This document shows positions 1-6,381 of a stretch of 7,557 nucleotides of DNA, in pieces. The position numbers were made by a program, and so were the translations under genes. The notes below the pieces were generated by a model, which saw only the letters and a program-made list of their open reading frames with translations, was not told the DNA's origin and made no database searches. The number at the start of each line of letters is the position of its first letter. Positions within the stretch are counted from its first letter, which is position 1. Source of the DNA: Thermoplasmata archaeon (GTDB lineage Archaea > Thermoplasmatota > Thermoplasmata > Lutacidiplasmatales > UBA184); the NCBI GenBank assembly GCA_030040865.1, contig JASHSX010000016.1, positions 1 to 7,557 of the forward strand. Reading direction: 5' to 3'.

Positions 1-141
1 GAGATCCAGGTCACCGGCCAGGTACCGGGCATCTCGGCCGCCGATTTCGAGGCGGCCGCGAAGGCGGCCGGCGCGGGCTGCCCGATCTCGGGCGCCCTCA
101 AGGGGAACGTAGAGATCCGCGTGCAGGCGAAGCTCGAATAG
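1..141 (+). CDS. OsmC/Ohr-family protein, C-terminal part
   Basis: Frame 1 is open from the window edge to a TAG stop and encodes 46 residues. It ends in a motif typical of the OsmC/Ohr superfamily C-terminus: an alanine-rich helix, then G-C-P-I-S-G-A-L, then a final beta strand ending in A-K-L-E. The cysteine at local residue 27 matches the second, resolving cysteine of the family; the peroxidatic cysteine would lie upstream, outside the window. Members are cytoplasmic thiol peroxidases that reduce organic hydroperoxides or related oxidants. The gene converges on rfcL with only 16 bases between the two stop codons. The family call is fairly secure, but OsmC, Ohr and YhfA-like subgroups cannot be separated from this fragment. 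Confidence 0.75.
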   Translation, partial: EIQVTGQVPGISAADFEAAAKAAGAGCPISGALKGNVEIRVQAKLE

Positions 142-157
142 ACCGGGCGCCCGCCCG

Positions 158-1849
158 TCAGTCGGATCCGAAGTCGCCGAGAGAGCGCTGCGCGGGCCGC
201 CGGTCCGGTACCCCCGGACCTCCGTCTCCGTTCGTCCGAGGAATCGCGGGGGGATCCGGAGCGTCCACCTCGGACGGCAGGAGCGCCCGCACGATCGCGG
301 AGTCGACCTCGGCATCGAGCAAGTAGCCGACTTCCTCGGGCGTGAGCTCGAGCTCGCGGACCAGCGCCCGCGCCGCCCGGGAGATCGGGCTGTCGGGCTT
401 CGTCCGCCGCGCCGCCCCGGTCAGCCCCTCGAGGAACGGGAGGACGCTCTCGCGGACCTTCCGATCCGAGAGGTGGAATCGCCGGCCGGCCTTGTGGACG
501 AGCCCGTCACGCAGGGCCCGCACGGCCCGGGAACGTCCCATCTCCCCCAGGAACTGCGGGAACGCCGCGCCGCTCTCGATCGCGACGGGCGCGTCGCGGA
601 CCGTGAGTGACACCCCGCCCGAGAGGAGCTCGCTCGCGTAGCTCCACAGCCCGTAGACCCGGTAGCGTCGGGCTCGGGCCAGCAGGGCCTCGGCGCCGGC
701 CAAGGTGCGGAACGCGGCGTCGCGGTGCCGCGGGTCCGGGGCGAAGCGCGGGACGTTCTCTTCGACCCACGGGAGGAAGTCGTCCGGCGTGGCGTCGAGC
801 CGGTCCCGCAGCTCCCCGCCGCGAAAGAACCGCGCCGAGCAAAGCACCTCGGCCGCCAAGTCCCCCAGGTCGGAGGTGACGTCACGGATCCCGAGGACGG
901 AGAGCTGGACCGGACCGGCCGGGATCGGGGCGATCGCGTCCAGGTCGTTGAGCGCGGCGCGCAGGTCCCCCCGCGCCCGGCGCACGATCGCGTCGACGGC
1001 CCCGGCGGCGAGCGAGAGGCCCTCCGACCGCTCGATCGCGCGCAACCGCTCGCCGAGCTCCGAGTCCCGGATCGGGTAGAACCGGATCCGGGCGACCCGG
1101 TTCCGGAACACCTGGGAGTACCGGGTGAGCGACCGGTCGTCGTTGACCGTCAGAACGACCGGCTGGCGCGTCGATTGGACGAGGCGGGTGATCGCCCCTA
1201 GGCCCCCGCGGTCGGAGAGGTCCGGGGGTTTGACGGCCGACCTCCTCCACTCCTCGAGGTCGCTCCGCACGGTTGGGAGCCGCGCCCACGCGGCCCGTCC
1301 GGGGGAGCGGGGGACGTCCTCCCAACCCGGGAACGGCTTGGTCTTCGGCGTCGTGCCGAGTCCCCAGGCGGCGTTCAGGTTCTCGACCGAGGAGTACCGG
1401 CCCTGGAGGAAGTCTCGCAGCGAGGTCGGCTCCGCGACGGGCCGGGGCGCCTCGTTGAGCCGTCCCGTAAGGCAGTCCGCCTCGTCGAGCAAGATGAGGG
1501 AATGCTCGGGTCGCTTCCCGCCGGTGCGTTCGGTGAGCGGGTGCGAGATCGATGCGCGGCCGGCGACCAGGTCGATCGCCGTCTCGTTACGGGCGTCCGA
1601 GGCGTTCATCTCGACAACACCCCACCCGAAATCCGCCGCGACGGCGAGCGCCGCCGTCGTCTTCCCGACACCGGGCGGTCCGCTCAGCACCGCCGCGCGT
1701 ACCGCGGGCACCCCACCCTCGTTCCACCGCTCGGCCCATGTCGTGAGCTCGAACCGGGCCCGGGGGTTCCCGACCACGTCGCGGAGGTGCTGCGGGCGGA
1801 GCCGCTCCGACAGGGGCCGGCGGTCGGGCGAGCGGGGTACGGGGCTCAT
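158..1849 (-). CDS. rfcL: Replication factor C large subunit (clamp loader)
   Basis: This is the AAA+ ATPase large subunit of the archaeal clamp loader, which with RfcS opens PCNA and loads it onto primed DNA. It has 563 residues, longer than the usual 400-500. Walker A is GPPGVGKTT (57-65), Walker B is LILLDEAD (118-125), a sensor 1-like LTVNDD lies at 233-238, and sensor 2 GDLRAALNDL lies at 294-303. The N-terminal S-E-R-L-R-P segment (14-19) corresponds to the family's E-K-Y-R-P start. A helical collar region follows to about residue 525, then a proline/glycine-rich linker. The last residues, QRSLGDFG from Q554, form a PIP-box for PCNA binding (Q554, L557, F560). Residues of about 131-212 are an extra block in the AAA+ core, described separately. 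The ATG start gives a complete N-terminus and lies about 26 nt from a palindromic AT element, suggesting a leaderless mRNA. It diverges from the AKR-like gene. Confidence 0.95.
   Translation of the reverse strand: MSPVPRSPDRRPLSERLRPQHLRDVVGNPRARFELTTWAERWNEGGVPAVRAAVLSGPPGVGKTTAALAVAADFGWGVVEMNASDARNETAIDLVAGRASISHPLTERTGGKRPEHSLILLDEADCLTGRLNEAPRPVAEPTSLRDFLQGRYSSVENLNAAWGLGTTPKTKPFPGWEDVPRSPGRAAWARLPTVRSDLEEWRRSAVKPPDLSDRGGLGAITRLVQSTRQPVVLTVNDDRSLTRYSQVFRNRVARIRFYPIRDSELGERLRAIERSEGLSLAAGAVDAIVRRARGDLRAALNDLDAIAPIPAGPVQLSVLGIRDVTSDLGDLAAEVLCSARFFRGGELRDRLDATPDDFLPWVEENVPRFAPDPRHRDAAFRTLAGAEALLARARRYRVYGLWSYASELLSGGVSLTVRDAPVAIESGAAFPQFLGEMGRSRAVRALRDGLVHKAGRRFHLSDRKVRESVLPFLEGLTGAARRTKPDSPISRAARALVRELELTPEEVGYLLDAEVDSAIVRALLPSEVDAPDPPAIPRTNGDGGPGVPDRRPAQRSLGDFGSD
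1214..1459 (-). other. Extra block inside the RfcL ATPase core
   Basis: These bases encode RfcL residues of about 131-212. In ordinary RfcL proteins Walker B (DEAD or DEVD) is followed within a few residues by a conserved D-R-G-G segment. Here DEADCLTG (122-129) and DRGG (213-216) are separated by about 80 residues. The block contains a segment of the form F-L-x-x-R-Y-S-S-V-x-x-L-N-A-A-W-G (147-163), then tryptophans at 176, 188 and 201 in a charged, proline-containing stretch. The first part resembles a short motif known from family 42 glycoside hydrolases, probably by convergence. No intein splice-site residues are seen and the block is too short for an intein. The edges are my estimate. 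Confidence 0.7.
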
Positions 1850-1869
1850 CCCCCCGACACCGGTCCCTC

Positions 1870-1881
1870 CGCCTTAAGGCG
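1870..1881. promoter_or_regulatory. Palindromic bidirectional promoter element
   Basis: CGCCTTAAGGCG is a perfect 12-bp inverted repeat in the 52-bp gap between the divergent rfcL and AKR-like genes. Its centre (1875.5) is exactly midway between the A of the two ATG codons (1849 on minus, 1902 on plus), 26.5 nt from each. TTAA is the only run of four A/T bases in the gap. Archaeal TATA boxes are usually centred about 26-27 nt before the transcription start, so one symmetric element could serve two leaderless transcripts. It is a poor match to the TTTATATA consensus. The rfcL side has a purine-rich GCGGAA upstream that could act as a BRE; the other side is pyrimidine-rich. A repressor operator is the alternative. 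Confidence 0.55.
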
Positions 1882-1901
1882 TTCCGCCGGACGCCTCCCG
1901 T

Positions 1902-2885
1902 ATGGCGCCCACATCGGTTTCCCGGAGGCCACTCCCGGGGGTCGACGTCTCGCTCTCCACGCTCTCGTTCGAGCTCGGGGGCCTCGCTTCGGGGCCGAGC
2001 GCGGACCGGATCGGCGTCGGCGTGCTCCGGCGGGCGCGGGAGGCCGGCGTGACGACCTTCCTGGCGTCCGGCGCCACCCCGGCCGCGAATGCCGAGCGGG
2101 TCCTTTCGTTGGCCTTTGGAGAACGAGCCGAACCGATCGAAGTGGTGATCGATCGCTCCCGCAGCGATCTGGAACGTCCCGGGGTGACCTCGACAGAGGC
2201 CGCGGGGGGACTTCGCGAGCGGTTGACGGCCTCGATCGAGCGGACCCGGTCGCGGCTGCCGCCGGCCGCCCGGGTCGTTCTCCGGTGGTCGGACGACACC
2301 GTCAACGGTCCGGACCCGGAGATCGGCGACGCGCTGGACGCCCTTCGGTCGGAGCGCGTCGTGGAGGCCTGGGGCCCTCGATTCCCGACTCCGGACGCCC
2401 TCACTGCGGCCGCGGCACCCTCTCGCCCTCTCCGGGGCGTGGTCGTCTCCGCACCCGTCTCCCTGCTGCAGCCCGAGGCGATCCCCACGATCGAGACGAT
2501 CTCCCTCGCCCACTCCGTCGCGGTGCTCGCGACCGACCCCCTGGCGGCCGGCCGGCTCGACGGCTCACGATTCACGGCGGCCGTGGCCCATCGAGACCCG
2601 GCGGCCGGTCCGACGTCGCTCCGCTCTCTCCACGACGAGTTCGATCCCGTGCTGCGACTCGGATTCCTGACCGAAGGACGGCGCCGGACCCTGGCGCAGG
2701 CGGCCGTCCGATTCGTGCTGTCGTGGCCGTCGATCGTGACCGCCGCGGTGCCGACGCCGCCTCCCGAACGGCTCCCGGAGCTGCTCGGCTGCGAGGCGTC
2801 CCCGCCGTTCTCGTCCGAGGAGCGGGACCGTCTCGCGGCGGTGACCGGGGTCCGTCCCCCTGCGGTCGCGGACGGGATGAAATAG
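1902..2885 (+). CDS. Aldo/keto reductase-fold protein, probably catalytically inactive
   Basis: The 327-residue protein follows the aldo/keto reductase TIM-barrel plan. The N-terminal strand and glycine-rich turn are at about 16-28, a helix with R-R-A-R-E-A-G-V (43-50) follows, then a central A-T-D-P-L-A-A-G-R-L (210-219) like the family's PLxxGxL. The C-terminal T-L-A-Q-A-A-V-R-F-V-L-S (263-274) and following segment match the cofactor-binding end. The catalytic tetrad appears lost: the Asp and Tyr positions read L54 and T59, keeping the normal spacing of five, the Lys position reads about S86, and the His position reads about R128. Reductase activity is therefore doubtful and a binding or regulatory role is possible, but no function can be named. 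The first ATG lies 26 nt after the shared palindrome and has no Shine-Dalgarno site. It is followed after 21 bases by the peroxiredoxin gene. Confidence 0.72.
   Translation: MAPTSVSRRPLPGVDVSLSTLSFELGGLASGPSADRIGVGVLRRAREAGVTTFLASGATPAANAERVLSLAFGERAEPIEVVIDRSRSDLERPGVTSTEAAGGLRERLTASIERTRSRLPPAARVVLRWSDDTVNGPDPEIGDALDALRSERVVEAWGPRFPTPDALTAAAAPSRPLRGVVVSAPVSLLQPEAIPTIETISLAHSVAVLATDPLAAGRLDGSRFTAAVAHRDPAAGPTSLRSLHDEFDPVLRLGFLTEGRRRTLAQAAVRFVLSWPSIVTAAVPTPPPERLPELLGCEASPPFSSEERDRLAAVTGVRPPAVADGMK
2878..2885 (+). promoter_or_regulatory. Possible TATA-like element before the peroxiredoxin gene
   Basis: TGAAATAG overlaps the last codons and the stop of the AKR-like gene. It is an isolated AT-rich patch in GC-rich surroundings and is centred about 25.5 nt before the peroxiredoxin ATG, the spacing expected for a leaderless archaeal promoter. 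No Shine-Dalgarno site precedes that ATG. The patch is partly forced by the Met-Lys-stop codons, so this is tentative. Confidence 0.3.
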
Positions 2886-2906
2886 GCCCGACGATTCGGT
2901 CCCGAG

Positions 2907-3377
2907 ATGATCGCGGTCGGTGAGGAGGCCCCCGCGTTTACCGCCCCCGCCCAGTCCGGCGCACCGTTCTCCCTCGCGTCGCTGCGCGGCCGGCCGGTCG
3001 TGCTATACTTCTTCCCCAAGGCGAACACGTCGGGTTGCACGCTCGAGACCCGCGGGTTCGCCGACCACTACGCCGAGATCCGGGCCGCCGGCGTCGAAGT
3101 GGTCGGAGTGAGCGTCGATACGGTCGAGACCCAGAAGGGGTTCGCGGAGAAGTGCGGGGCCACCTTCCCGCTCGTCGCGGACCGGGACCGGGCGATTGCG
3201 CGGCAGTACGGGGTCCTCGGGCTCCTCGGGGTGGCGAAGCGCGTCACCTTCTTCCTCGGCGCTGACGGGCGCGTCGCCGAGGTCGTCGAGGGGATGCTGC
3301 CGAAGCCGCACCTCGCACGTACTCTCGAACGTATCCGCACCGCGGCGGCGGGAACTCCGCCGGCGCCCGTCGGGTAA
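2907..3377 (+). CDS. bcp: Peroxiredoxin, Bcp/PrxQ type
   Basis: This 156-residue thioredoxin-fold peroxidase reduces hydrogen peroxide and organic hydroperoxides in the cytoplasm using a reactive thiol. The family signature P-K-A-N-T-S-G-C (37-44) places the peroxidatic cysteine at C44, with T41 as the usual hydroxyl partner and R112 (K-R-V-T-F-F-L) as the likely active-site arginine. The length is normal for the family. The resolving cysteine often found five residues after the first is absent (R49 there). The only other cysteine is C83, in G-F-A-E-K-C-G, a position in the alpha-3 region where another PrxQ subgroup carries its resolving cysteine. It lies between the AKR-like and dehydratase genes on the same strand, 21 and 29 bases away, consistent with an operon. 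With the OsmC-family gene it makes two peroxide-defence genes near rfcL. Confidence 0.93.
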   Translation: MIAVGEEAPAFTAPAQSGAPFSLASLRGRPVVLYFFPKANTSGCTLETRGFADHYAEIRAAGVEVVGVSVDTVETQKGFAEKCGATFPLVADRDRAIARQYGVLGLLGVAKRVTFFLGADGRVAEVVEGMLPKPHLARTLERIRTAAAGTPPAPVG

Positions 3378-3406
3378 GGGACCGAGCCCGCGGTCTACGC
3401 TCGCCG

Positions 3407-4633
3407 ATGTCACGGATCCAGCGCGTCGAGGCGATCGAGGTCGCCGCCCCGGCCGACGACGGTTCGTCGCCCTGGAGCTCGACGGTCGTCCTCGTCACGG
3501 TCACCACCTCCGACGGGGCGGTCGGTTGGGGCGAGGCACCGACGACGCTCATGACGCACCCGGTCCGCGAGAGCGTCGCGGAGGTCGCCCGTTTCTACGA
3601 GGGACGGGAGCTCTACGACCACGCCGGGGCCCTGCGGGAGTTCGAGCGGTACTCCTTCTACCGTTCCCGCTCGATGGAGGCGATGTCCGCGCTCTCGGCC
3701 GTGGACATCGCATGCCACGATCTGGTCGGTCGCGAGCTGGGGGCCCCCGTCTCGGTACTCCTCGGAGGGGCGCTCCGGGACCGGGTCCGGGCCTACGCGA
3801 ACGGCTGGTACTCCGACTGCATCGCACCGGACGAGTTCGCGGCCCGGGCCAAGGCGATGGTCGCGGGCGGGTTCCGGGCGCTGAAGTTCGATCCGTTCGC
3901 GGACCAGTATCGGACGCTCTCGCCCGAGGGGCTTTCCGCAGCCGTGGCGCGGGTCCACGCCGTGCGGGCGGCCGTCGGGGAGACCGTCGACCTCCTGATC
4001 GAGTACCACGGGCGATTCCTCCCCGAGGCCGCCGTCCGTGCGGGACGGGCGCTCGACGCCTTTCGCCCCCGCTTCATGGAGGAGCCCGTCCTCCCGGAGC
4101 TGTGCGACGCGCTCGCGGAGTTCCGCCGGAACGTCCGCACGCCCGTGGCGCTCGGCGAGCGTCTCCTGACCCCGGCCGACTTCGAGAGCTTCCTGGCCCG
4201 CGGGCTGGTCGACATCCTGCAGCCGGATCTCACGAACTCGGGGGGGTTCACCTACGGTCGGGAGATCGCAGGAATCGCCGCGGCCCACGGGGCCCCCGTG
4301 GCGTACCACAACGCGTTCGGTCCGGTCCAGACGGCGGCGACCCTCCAGATCGACGCCGTCCTCCCGACGTTCTTCCTGCAGGAGAGCTTCGAGGCGAGCT
4401 GGCCCGACTGGAAGCGGTCGCTCGTCCGCGGGTACACCGTGGAGGGTGGCGAGTTCGCGATCCCCACGAAGCCGGGCCTCGGGATCGAGGTCGACGAGAG
4501 CGCGGTCGAGCGGTACCGCTCCGAGATCGTGGAGCCGATCGGCCCCGAACCCCCGTGGGTCATCGGGGGGACGTGGGTGCGCCGGAGCACGACGGCCGCT
4601 CCGCCCAAGCGGTCCCGGACGAGGTCGACGTAA
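3407..4633 (+). CDS. Enolase-superfamily sugar-acid dehydratase (galactonate/gluconate dehydratase-like)
   Basis: A 408-residue member of the mandelate racemase branch of the enolase superfamily. It has an N-terminal capping domain (about 1-125, with W-G-E-A at 41-44 and L-L-G-G-A-L-R-D at 118-125), a TIM barrel and a C-terminal return to the cap. Likely Mg2+ ligands are E199 (I-E-Y-H-G-R), E225 or E226 (M-E-E-P) and E251 (G-E-R). K160 (L-K-F-D) is on the usual catalytic strand. D274 (Q-P-D) and H301 (Y-H-N-A-F-G-P) fit the His-Asp dyad that removes or returns the proton. The E-Y-H-G-R, F-M-E-E-P-V-L-P-E and I-L-Q-P-D-L segments resemble D-galactonate and D-gluconate dehydratases, which feed 2-keto-3-deoxy acids into the archaeal Entner-Doudoroff route. 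The exact substrate cannot be read from sequence. The last 15 or so residues are a basic, low-complexity tail. Confidence 0.85.
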   Translation: MSRIQRVEAIEVAAPADDGSSPWSSTVVLVTVTTSDGAVGWGEAPTTLMTHPVRESVAEVARFYEGRELYDHAGALREFERYSFYRSRSMEAMSALSAVDIACHDLVGRELGAPVSVLLGGALRDRVRAYANGWYSDCIAPDEFAARAKAMVAGGFRALKFDPFADQYRTLSPEGLSAAVARVHAVRAAVGETVDLLIEYHGRFLPEAAVRAGRALDAFRPRFMEEPVLPELCDALAEFRRNVRTPVALGERLLTPADFESFLARGLVDILQPDLTNSGGFTYGREIAGIAAAHGAPVAYHNAFGPVQTAATLQIDAVLPTFFLQESFEASWPDWKRSLVRGYTVEGGEFAIPTKPGLGIEVDESAVERYRSEIVEPIGPEPPWVIGGTWVRRSTTAAPPKRSRTRST

Positions 4634-4651
4634 CGTCCGGTGGCCGAGGAG

Positions 4652-5134
4652 CTACCCGCCCGCGTCGACGGTCAGGAAGAGGACGCCCGAGCCGCCGCTC
4701 ACGTCCGGCGCGGTGACGGTGATCGTGATCCGGGCGGAGTCGGTGGCGGGCGGCACGCGGATCGGGACCGAGGGCGTCACCCCGTCGACCGCGAACGGCG
4801 GCGTCGTGTAGACGGTCGTGATGTTGTGGGCGCTGGTGTCGAAGTTCGAGAACTGGACCGAGACCTGGAAGTGGCCCCCGGCGGTCACCGCGGCGGGGTA
4901 CGGCGGGCCGGTCGAGTTGAAGTACTGCGGACCGAACCACCCCTGCCCGTCGGACGTCGTCCCCTCGATCACGTGCCACTCGATCGACGTCACGGTGTAG
5001 GTCCCGGGCGGCGAGTTGACGCCGGGGATGACGAGGATCCCGAGGCCGATCAGGATGAGCAGCGCCACCACCAGGGCGGTGGCGGCGACGAGCGCGATCG
5101 TCCAGATCGAACGGCGCTGAATTCGCAGCTTCAT
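4652..5134 (-). CDS. Small membrane-anchored extracellular protein
   Basis: A 160-residue protein of unknown function. The N-terminus is basic (K2, R4, R7, R8), followed by one long hydrophobic segment at about 10-36, either an uncleaved anchor or a signal peptide. The rest is rich in Thr, Val, Ser and Pro with alternating beta-strand patterns, such as V-S-V-Q-F-S-N-F-D and R-I-T-I-T-V-T-A-P, suggesting an Ig-like or pilin-like beta sandwich outside the cell. Sequons at N73 and N104 could be glycosylated. There are no cysteines. It sits 58 bases downstream of the pilin-like gene on the same strand, so the two are probably co-transcribed and act at the same surface. A GGAG lies just before the ATG, too close for a convincing ribosome site. 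Its stop is 18 bases from that of the converging dehydratase gene. Confidence 0.75.
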   Translation of the reverse strand: MKLRIQRRSIWTIALVAATALVVALLILIGLGILVIPGVNSPPGTYTVTSIEWHVIEGTTSDGQGWFGPQYFNSTGPPYPAAVTAGGHFQVSVQFSNFDTSAHNITTVYTTPPFAVDGVTPSVPIRVPPATDSARITITVTAPDVSGGSGVLFLTVDAGG

Positions 5135-5192
5135 CGCTCCGAACGGGTCCCCCGGGCGTAGGTCCCCAAGGACGCTGGGCGGAAAGCGGGTC

Positions 5193-6293
5193 TCATTCCG
5201 AGTCGGGGACCGCGGCGGCCTGGTCCCCCGGCGCGGCGAGGGTGACGGCGATGCCGCCGTTCGTGGGCGGCGCCAATTGGTAGACGGGGATCGCGGCGAG
5301 CAGGGTGGCGGGGGTTCCGTTGTACGTCAGGTAGATCGTGCACGCCCCGGGCGACGTGAAGCACCAGGGCGGCGCTCCGTGGTAGTCGTCGAAGTCGAGC
5401 GTCTCGTTGCGGAACGCCGTCGAGCAGTCCGTCCGGACCGTCTTCGAGCAGGCACCGTTGTACGGGGTCGGGTAGTTGTCCCCGGGGTAGATCGTCTCGT
5501 GCGACCCGGTGAGGTACGTGGTCCAGTAGGTGTTGCAGTCCCCGTAGAGGTCGGGGTCGACGCAGTAGAAGTCGACGGGCCAGCCGCCGTTGTGGATGTA
5601 CAGGAGGAAGGTGTCCCCGTTCTCGAGGACCGTCGCGTTGTCGGTCAGCGGGATGAACAGACCGAGCCGATTGTAGAGCGTGCCGAACGCTCCCCCTCCG
5701 TACCCTCCCGCGTCGAAGCTCCCGCAGTACCCCAGGTCCGGGGCGTTCGGCGCGGGCTCGGTCGACGAGCCGGGGAACCACTCCATCGAGGCCAGCGTCC
5801 CGGAGACCAGGACCGTCGTTCCGCCGGTGGACGTCGAGTTGGAGCAGACGAATTCGAAGTTGATGAGGTCGAGCGGGATGTTCTGCGGCGTGTGCGAGGC
5901 GACGACGATCTGCGACGTGTTCATCGGCGAGAAGTTGCCCGTGGGGATCTGATCGGCCCCCGTGTAGAGGTTGTAGGGATAGCACTGCGCGTACCAGAGC
6001 GCCCCCCAGGTGCCGGCGGTGTACGGGTCATACTGTGACGAGGCGAGCGGGTAGCTCCAGTTCCCGGGCGGCTGGCAGTCCGTGGGGTCTCCCCAGACCG
6101 GGTTGCTGCCCCCCGACCGGATCGTGAACCCGACGGTGGGACCGGTGGCCGGGAGGTTGAAGTGGAACAGCCAGAGGATCGTGCCCGCGACCAGGGTGAG
6201 GGCGATCAGCAGGACGACTCCGATGATCTCGGCGACCGCCGCGCGATGGCGACGCCGCCAGCGTCGGGGAAGGGGCATGGAGCGCGTATTCAT
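5193..6293 (-). CDS. Archaeal type IV pilin-like surface protein
   Basis: A 366-residue protein with a class III signal sequence: a basic N-terminus (R10 to R17), A18-A19, then a hydrophobic helix from V20 (V-A-E-I-I-G-V-V-L-L-I-A-L-T-L) to about W41. By analogy with archaeal pilins, a PibD/FlaK-type peptidase would cut near A19/V20, leaving the helix for assembly or anchoring. The remainder is aromatic and glycine-rich with ten cysteines (73, 104, 150, 190, 244, 253, 282, 290, 311, 318), suggesting disulfides, and seven N-glycosylation sequons (N78, N120, N125, N152, N219, N296, N325). This is much larger than a typical structural pilin, so it may be a minor or tip pilin, an adhesin, or a membrane-anchored surface protein. 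A second ATG at codon 6 (position 6278) may be the real start because an AT element lies about 30 nt before it. Confidence 0.82.
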   Translation of the reverse strand: MNTRSMPLPRRWRRRHRAAVAEIIGVVLLIALTLVAGTILWLFHFNLPATGPTVGFTIRSGGSNPVWGDPTDCQPPGNWSYPLASSQYDPYTAGTWGALWYAQCYPYNLYTGADQIPTGNFSPMNTSQIVVASHTPQNIPLDLINFEFVCSNSTSTGGTTVLVSGTLASMEWFPGSSTEPAPNAPDLGYCGSFDAGGYGGGAFGTLYNRLGLFIPLTDNATVLENGDTFLLYIHNGGWPVDFYCVDPDLYGDCNTYWTTYLTGSHETIYPGDNYPTPYNGACSKTVRTDCSTAFRNETLDFDDYHGAPPWCFTSPGACTIYLTYNGTPATLLAAIPVYQLAPPTNGGIAVTLAAPGDQAAAVPDSE

Positions 6294-6304
6294 CCGTATT
6301 GGGG

Positions 6305-6312
6305 ATTATGAA
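6305..6312 (-). promoter_or_regulatory. Possible TATA element for the pilin-like gene
   Basis: Read on the minus strand this is TTCATAAT, in the most AT-rich patch of the divergent intergenic region. It is centred about 30 nt before the ATG at 6278 (codon 6 of the pilin-like gene) but only about 15 nt before the ATG at 6293. If it is the TATA box, the shorter start with an almost leaderless mRNA is favoured. Confidence 0.4.
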
Positions 6313-6326
6313 TGTTGTGGGCTTCG

Positions 6327-6349
6327 CCGGCGGGGCGGACATCCGCCGG
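6327..6349. repeat. Inverted repeat in the divergent intergenic region
   Basis: CCGGCGG (6327-6333) and CCGCCGG (6343-6349) are perfect inverted 7-mers separated by 9 bases. A tighter overlapping palindrome, GGCGGA-CA-TCCGCC, spans 6334-6347. It lies between the two putative divergent promoters and could be an operator or a hairpin. Such repeats are easily formed by chance in this base composition. Confidence 0.25.
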
Positions 6350-6381
6350 AACCGCCCGGACCCGTACGGCCGGCCCACAAG

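Noticed and set aside
142..157. Terminator between the converging osmC-family and rfcL genes
   Set aside because: The 16-bp gap has no hairpin or T-rich run; likewise nothing was seen in the 18-bp gap at 4634-4651.
1214..1459. Intein in rfcL
   Set aside because: Clamp-loader genes are known intein hosts, but this block is only about 80 residues, is not in the P-loop, and lacks a starting Cys/Ser/Thr with a terminal His-Asn.
1502..2923. A 473-residue open frame on the plus strand crossing the rfcL/AKR divergent region
   Set aside because: It runs antisense through rfcL and out of frame through the AKR-like gene. The product is Arg/Gly/Pro-rich low-complexity sequence, a typical shadow in GC-rich DNA.
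3196..4716. A 506-residue open frame on the plus strand overlapping the peroxiredoxin and dehydratase genes
   Set aside because: It is out of frame with two well-recognised proteins and its product is dominated by Arg, Gly and Pro with no domain.
5131..5985. A 284-residue open frame on the minus strand inside the pilin-like gene
   Set aside because: It overlaps the pilin-like frame throughout and gives an Arg/His/Pro/Leu-rich product, whereas the pilin frame has a clear class III signal, cysteines and sequons.
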